From: Filosporella fistucella
Taxonomy: Eukaryota > Ascomycota > Leotiomycetes > Helotiales
NCBI GenBank assembly: GCA_030077755.1
Contig: JAQJZZ010000018.1
Span: 1,798,001 to 1,862,000, forward strand
DNA length: 64,000 bases
Reading direction: 5' to 3'
Both the position numbers and the translations under genes were made by a program. Positions 58,673-64,000 of the stretch are shown here, piece by piece (within the stretch, counting starts at the first letter, position 1; every line of letters starts with the position of its first letter). The notes under the pieces were generated by a model. It saw nothing but the letters and a program-made list of their open reading frames with translations, did not search any database and had not been told where the DNA came from.

Positions 58673-59950
58673 CTATCCAGCAGCTAGTGCCAATCCTTCT
58701 ATTCTCCTTCGAAGCGTCGAACTTTCTTCGTCCTCAACATCGATCTCTATCTCCATCTTGGGACGGTTCTTATTTAAACCCTCAAGTAACATGCATGCCT
58801 TACACATGTCCTGACTCGACATGTACCCGCATTTCTTGCAGGTCCCGAGCGTTTGCCTTGTCAACTTCTTCTCTTGCTTCACGAAATCTTTCCTTGGTAT
58901 CCTATCATGGCGCTGGCCATTGGTTCCATTCGAAGTCAACGATGTTACATCAACTTCTCGTGATGCAGCTTCTTCGTCCTCTTGAAGTTTCTTTTCCATA
59001 GCTTCCATTTCACCTCCACTTGCACGACCATTCGACCCACAGCCAGTAGTACCTTCTTCCTCGCCATCAGCACTTGATAACGAGACTTTCTGGCTTCTGC
59101 ACTGGCTAATTCCGGTGACTTCTTCCGGTACCAGCTTCGCCATGTCTTCTCCACTTCGCACCACATCTAGAATGGCACTGGGTCGTACTCTCTCTAAGCT
59201 TTTGATCAGAGTCCTTGCACTGCCTCTGAAAGCTTCCGGGCTATAGATGCACTCTGTGCTGAAGTAGTCCAATTTTTTGTGGAATGCGTAGAGAACGATC
59301 TCCTTCTCATACGCATATTTAAGTGGCTTACTCCGCCTAACCTCACTGTTCTCGTCGCCTGTAACGATACTCGTACTCCGTGCCAGCCGTGGCAGATCGC
59401 CTCTCAAAAGATTCATCAATATTGTCTCTGCGACATCGTCTGCATTATGTCCAGTCACCACATGTCTGATTCCCAGCATTTTTGCCCCTCTGTCCAGTGC
59501 TTGCCTTCGAAATACGCCACAGTATGTGCAGTTTCCTTTCTTTCCGATGGTCTCTACCACTTGGTCCATCGTCCATCCGTATAGCTCATCGTATCCGACA
59601 ATTTTCAATTCCATATCATATTGGATTGCATTTCTCTTGACTGTCTCGAGTGAGTCATCCCGATAACCTTTGATTCCTTCGTCAATACTGAGCAGAACCA
59701 GATGCAACCCATAATTGTGACGCTGGTTGAGCGTTTTCAAGACAGATGCTAGCACCGTAGAATCTTTGCCACCGGATGCACCTATTGCTATTCGGTCTCC
59801 TGGGGTGAAGAGGTTCATGGTCGTGATTGTGTGGTGGATTTCTTCCTCGAAAATGGTGATAAAACATTCCTTACAGAGCTTTTGCCCATTCTTTGGTCGC
59901 TTCACCAGCGCTCTGGCTGTTTCACAAATCGCACACAGCGCGGGTGCCAT
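58673..59950 (-). CDS. NCS6: Cytoplasmic tRNA 2-thiolation protein 1 (Ncs6/Ctu1)
   Basis: Intronless, 425 aa, start at 59950 giving [10 protein letters not shown]; an upstream in-frame ATG at 60022 would add 24 residues ahead of the zinc finger. Ncs6 with Ncs2 and the Urm1 system thiolates U34 of tRNA-Lys, -Glu and -Gln. Motifs: CAIC (C6, C9) and CKEC (C26, C29) zinc ligands, the PP-loop ATPase site SGGKDS (59-64), the catalytic CTYC region, [10 protein letters not shown], and a C-terminal CKKC...CKAC zinc finger. A low-complexity Ser/Glu-rich insert (about residues 300-360) precedes that finger. Divergent from the ribosomal protein gene across 232 nt. Confidence 0.95.
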   Translation of the reverse strand: MAPALCAICETARALVKRPKNGQKLCKECFITIFEEEIHHTITTMNLFTPGDRIAIGASGGKDSTVLASVLKTLNQRHNYGLHLVLLSIDEGIKGYRDDSLETVKRNAIQYDMELKIVGYDELYGWTMDQVVETIGKKGNCTYCGVFRRQALDRGAKMLGIRHVVTGHNADDVAETILMNLLRGDLPRLARSTSIVTGDENSEVRRSKPLKYAYEKEIVLYAFHKKLDYFSTECIYSPEAFRGSARTLIKSLERVRPSAILDVVRSGEDMAKLVPEEVTGISQCRSQKVSLSSADGEEEGTTGCGSNGRASGGEMEAMEKKLQEDEEAASREVDVTSLTSNGTNGQRHDRIPRKDFVKQEKKLTRQTLGTCKKCGYMSSQDMCKACMLLEGLNKNRPKMEIEIDVEDEESSTLRRRIEGLALAAG

Positions 59951-60182
59951 TTTAAATTCGAGTATGTGAATGGCTTCCTTGCCAAAAATTGGGATCTCGA
60001 ATAATTTTAGAGAGCATCTCAAGCAAACAGTGCAAACACCAATTCACGTGATTTTGTGGATCTCGCTAGCGATGCCAAGATTTTAGCTTTTCCAATCCCA
60101 CAATCACTATCGCGAAATTTCGAAATCATTTGAACATCGACAACCCACGACAACCGCTGCACCAACCTCAGCGACGATCAAG
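59951..60182. promoter_or_regulatory. Divergent NCS6-RPL8 promoter with E-box
   Basis: 232 nt between the two start codons. It has a CACGTG E-box (60045-60050, followed by A) and overlapping AT-rich palindromes GAAATTTC/ATTTCGAAAT near 60114-60126. CACGTGA is a Cbf1-type site known from ascomycete ribosomal-protein promoters; use here is inferred. Confidence 0.45.
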
Positions 60183-61253
60183 ATGGTAAGCTTTTGATGT
60201 TATCCCCAATGCTGTGATATACTCGCCACCGCTCTCGTACCTCTACGAGCAATCGCACGTCGAGATGCACTTTCCGTCAACTACCTGAGGGTGTTGATGA
60301 TGTTTGGCTTGAGCTACACCTGTGCAGAAATGCCAGTGTGGTCTCTTTAGAGTTCAAAGAAGTCCATTAGTGAACATATTCGCTGATGTCTTCTTTTCTC
60401 AATGATAGCCTCCCAAAGGAACCAAGAAGGCTGCCCCAGCCCCATTCCCTGCCTCCAAGGCCGGTGCAGGATCGAAGAAGGCCCCAAAGGTAAGCACTCA
60501 TTGTATCTCTATACGCTTTTTGCCAATACTAATGCTTTCAAGAACCCTCTCATCGAGAAGAGGACCCGCAATTATGGTATCGGTCAAGACATCCAACCGC
60601 GCCGTAATCTTTCCCGTATGGTGAAGTGGCCCGAGTATGTCCGTCTTCAACGCCAAAAGAAGATCCTCAACCTCCGATTGAAGGTCCCACCTGCGATTGC
60701 CCAATTCCAAAACGTCCTCGACCGAAACACCGCTGCCCAGACCCTCAAGCTTCTCAACAAATACCGCCCAGAGAGCAAGACCGAGAAGAAGGAGCGTCTA
60801 GTTAAGGAGGCCACCGCCATCAAGGAGGGCAAGAAGAAGGAGGATGTCAGCAAGAAGCCATATGCTGTCAAGTACGGTCTCAACCACGTTGTTGGCCTGA
60901 TTGAGAACAAGAAGGCTTCATTGGTCCTCATCCCCAACGACGTTGACCCAATTGAGTTGGTTATCTTCCTCCCAGCACTCTGCAGAAAGATGGGTGTCCC
61001 ATACGCCATAATCAAGGGCAAGGCCAGACTCGGTACGGTTGTTCACAAGAAGACCGCTGCCGTTCTTGCTTTGACTGAGGTTCGCTCTGAGGACAAGACT
61101 GAGCTCTCCAAGCTGGTCCAGGCCATCAAGGAGGGTTACGCTGAGAAGTATGAGGAGGCCAAGAGACACTGGGGTGGTGGTATTATGGGTGCTAAGGCTG
61201 TTGCCCGCACTGAGAAGAAGCGCAAGGCTCTGGAGAGTGCTATCAAGATCTAG
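60183..61253 (+). CDS. RPL8: 60S ribosomal protein eL8 (L7Ae family)
   Basis: Exons 60183-60185, 60409-60489 and 60543-61253, 264 aa. The first exon is only the ATG, directly followed by GTAAGC. A component of the large ribosomal subunit near the 5.8S/25S rRNA. The family blocks [56 protein letters not shown] and [23 protein letters not shown] are all present. The Lys/Ala-rich N-terminus and length are normal. Intron 1 (223 nt) is much longer than the window's typical introns; intron 2 is 53 nt. Long first introns right after the start codon are usual in fungal ribosomal-protein genes. Confidence 0.97.
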
Positions 61254-63036
61254 GTTTGGGTCTGATACATTTTGCTTTGGCGTTTTTATGATATTATGGA
61301 TGGCATGGATTGTAGCTAGGCATGGAGCGAAAATTCAAGCTGGATGATACCATATTTGATTTTAGATGAAATCTTTTGCACGTGAGCTGGTATATAAAAT
61401 GGTTTTCTCCTCGTCATGGCTTTCCAGTCGGGCGATTCTTCCACGTTTGCCGCCAACCACATCATTGGGAGGTAGTAGTCTGATAGTGGAGACGAACACC
61501 CGTTATTGATTTCTTTTTGTTGACTTGATTCCGTAAAATGTATTCACGTTTCAAATCAGCGGCAATCAGTCCTCCCTCATCTCCTCACTTGGTGCCAACA
61601 GCTTCCAGCGCATGAGACAGCCGGCAGATAGCATTGGCAGTGGCTTTCAAGAATCAGAGCTCATCGTAGAGATTCTCCTACAAGGTAGAAGACTCTCCTA
61701 TAAGCCAAGATCAAGAGTTTCTATTCTGGCACGTTTCACCATTATTTTACCTCCGCCAGATCTCTGATGCTTAAATCCTTAAAATGCTGACATGGGCACT
61801 TGGCGAATTTCAGCAGTGCAGGATCGGCGGCCAGGATTCTCCTTTGCTAAATTCCCAAATGGCATTCTCATCTGGGCTGATATCTCGTACCTTATTCTCC
61901 GAGTTTAGCCAGCGATGGGGAAGGGCAGGGCAGGAAAAGCTGGGGAGCCGGCCGCCATGTCGTGATGTTTGCGTCTGGAGAGAAAATTCTGCTCGGTATA
62001 GTTCTGTATGAGGGATTTGCGAGGCCAAGATGGAAAGGAAACATGGAAGACTCGGGTAGAAGCCAGCTTCCAGTGATGAGCATTGGCATGTCTTCTTCTG
62101 GGTCTCGAAGAAGATGGAGGGATGTCTCGGACATGGGTTTCTCTTTGGCTGCAGTTGGCCGGGCTTGAGCTGGGAGCAAGCACCCACGTCGGAAAAGACC
62201 AGTAAGTGTCAGCGCAAAACGTCAGATCACACAGCCAGATCACATCACACCCACGAATTTCCAGCACGATAAATACACCGAACCGCCGATGGGACACGAG
62301 AGGACGAAGGGGGTAGAATGGGATACGACCCAAGAAGGAGAGTTGCACCGGCGAGGCAAAAGAGAATTAAGATGACAACGAAAGAAGTGGTGATATTGAT
62401 TTAGGCTTGCGTTGAATAATTGGTGGCTCTGTCATTTTAACCAACCTAGCTATTCTTGTTGCTCTGCTGAACCCTCGGACGAAGCCGTGAGACGTTTGGC
62501 GTCTCCCGTCTTCCCGCTCTGGGTTGCGCAGTGCTTGGGGACTCCTCACAGTGCGGTATTCCTCATAATGCAAGCAACACCCTCTCCACTCACATCGACT
62601 CGTCCTCAACTGCACTTTCTGACTATCTGACCTCAACATCGTACGTTCTCCAGTGCTGCTTTTCTCAGGTGATCTACCTTTTCCCAAGTTTGTGCGATAT
62701 TCCAGAAACAGGCTTGCATATTCGACCCGCCCCTGACGCAATTGAGTCTCGTCATTGGACCCAAGGCTTATCGCGCGTTATCGACTCCCGCACCGGAGAA
62801 AGACCCATCGAAGCCAACAACTTTCCTGTCCTACACTACTCGAAGCCCTACTACTACTTTAGTTCCTCACCACTACCGACCGAGCGACTTCTTTATTCAA
62901 TCTTTCAGACTTTGACACTTCACTTTTGTTCCCCCTTTACTCGCATTCGCACCTTCCTCTTCCTGTACATTCACAGTATCTCAACTTCGACTCCAACGAT
63001 CACTCACTGTCCTTAACACAAATCCCAATCTCCAAT
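61254..63036. other. Intergenic region, carbonic anhydrase leader at the right end
   Basis: Nothing gene-like seen. The last 400 nt are C/T-rich, as expected for the 5' untranslated region of the next gene. A CACGTGA motif lies at 61379-61385. Confidence 0.5.
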
Positions 63037-63960
63037 ATGGGCTCTCAACGTAAGAACAACATCCGCATCCGTACACCGAGATCGCTCTGCAAGTTATTGC
63101 GGCTCTTGGCGCAAAAAAGACAAAAGAAAAGAGGCTGACTCGAACGACCTATCATTAGAAAGAGATGCGTTTGAATACGCCCTCAAGTCCAACGAGGCAT
63201 GGGCAAACTACAAAGGCCATCAAAACCCCGCTTTCTTTGAGAAACTCGCAGTCAAGCAGACACCGACAATTCGTATGTGCCCCTCAATCTGCTGAAGCCC
63301 CCAATTCCCAACATTGAGTGGCGAGAGCAAAAGTATGATTGAGAATTAATTACTCACACCCCCACAGTCTGGCTTGGCTGCTCCGATTCCCGCGTCCCAG
63401 AAACCACGCTCCTCGGACTGCAACCTGGAGATGTCTTTGTCCACCGCAACATCGCCAACATCATTTCCCCCACCGACATCAACTCCATGGCCGTTATCGA
63501 GTACGCAGTTGTGCATCTGAAGGTCAACCACATTGTGCTCTGCGGACACACTTGCTGTGGTGGAGCTGGCGCCGCTCTCGGCGATGCACGTGTCGGAGGT
63601 GTTATCGATGCGTGGATTACACCACTTCGCGCTATCCGCAAGCAAAACGACGTCGAGCTGAAATCTCTCCAAGATGAGGGCAAGCGCGCTGTTAGACTGG
63701 CAGAACTGAATGTCGAATTTGGGGTCGATACTCTCATGAGCTCTTATTTTGTTGAGGAAGCTATTAAGGAGCGGGGACTACGAGTTCACGGCGTCCTGTA
63801 CGATGTTGCAAGCGGAAAGATCCGTGATTTGAAAGTTGGCACCTGTGGCACGAAATCTATGAATTTCGATGGTGCTACTGCCGATGAAGGCGAAATTGTT
63901 AAGGGAAACCATGGCATGCTTGTCTTTGCAGGAGATGGAGCCAAGATGACTATCCGATAA
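63037..63960 (+). CDS. Beta-carbonic anhydrase
   Basis: Exons 63037-63049, 63159-63272 and 63368-63960, 239 aa. The first exon encodes only MGSQ plus one base. Interconverts carbon dioxide and bicarbonate. Zinc ligands: CSDSR (C47, with the D49-R51 dyad) and GHTCCGG (H103, C106). The AWANYK and NPAFFEKLAVKQ segments and VHRNIAN complete the family pattern. No mitochondrial presequence is visible, so a cytosolic form, like yeast Nce103, is most likely. The last 40 nt of the window are its 3' flank. Introns are 109 and 95 nt. Confidence 0.96.
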
Positions 63961-64000
63961 TAGTTCCGACAGAACATAAACATTTGAGAGCGATAGGACA

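Noticed and set aside
62367..63016. Frames upstream of the carbonic anhydrase, including a 161-codon one
   Set aside because: CT-rich leader sequence, no conserved pattern.

Overview
The window looks like nuclear DNA of a filamentous ascomycete (Pezizomycotina). Protein-coding genes carry many short introns, mostly 45-55 nt, with GT/AG ends and CTAAC/CTGAC-like branch sites. They include a velvet regulator, a MYST acetyltransferase with a PHD finger, a Zn2Cys6 regulator and an Egh16-type protein. The plant-facing set (chitin-binding-like secreted protein, Egh16-like protein, pectinesterase, arylamine N-acetyltransferase, amine oxidase, P450) fits a plant-associated fungus. Leotiomycetes (Helotiales) is my guess from general resemblance, not a demonstrated placement.

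Layout. 1-660 holds a small secreted protein with three hevein-like repeats. 660 to about 13.3 kb has no gene I can support; its right part is pyrimidine-rich and probably contains promoter or leader DNA of the velvet gene vosA (13.37-14.92 kb). An arylamine N-acetyltransferase (16.8-18.0 kb) and a Sas3/KAT6-type histone acetyltransferase (19.7-23.2 kb) follow, then an Egh16-like secreted protein (25.6-27.0 kb). The minus strand then carries the giant proteasome activator Blm10 (28.3-34.3 kb) and an unidentified disordered protein (35.5-37.3 kb).

The second half is denser: GPI mannosyltransferase 2 (39.2-40.6 kb), a YTH-domain m6A-reader-like protein (41.2-44.1 kb), a Zn2Cys6 regulator (44.6-46.2 kb) convergent with a membrane-protein gene whose frame appears broken (46.2-47.3 kb), a pectinesterase (48.6-49.6 kb), an OB-fold-like protein (minus), an Apd1/Aim32-type ferredoxin-like protein (51.2-52.4 kb), a peroxisomal copper amine oxidase (minus, 53.2-55.4 kb), a seven-exon cytochrome P450 (minus, 56.2-58.0 kb), the divergent pair NCS6/CTU1 and RPL8 (58.7-61.3 kb), and a beta-carbonic anhydrase (63.0-64.0 kb).

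Functional links. Three neighbours serve translation or RNA fate (YTH reader, tRNA thiolation, eL8), and NCS6 and RPL8 share a 232-bp divergent promoter. VosA, Sas3 and the Zn2Cys6 protein act on gene expression. No mobile element, CRISPR array, tRNA or rRNA was recognised, and I found no convincing undescribed multi-gene system. The most useful observations are gene-structure details: microexons, a C-terminal exon carrying the Blm10 tail, an easily missed intron in the regulator, a PTS1 on the amine oxidase, a frame break, and the repeat architecture of the first gene. Exon boundaries were worked out by eye from splice signals, reading phase and known family motifs.
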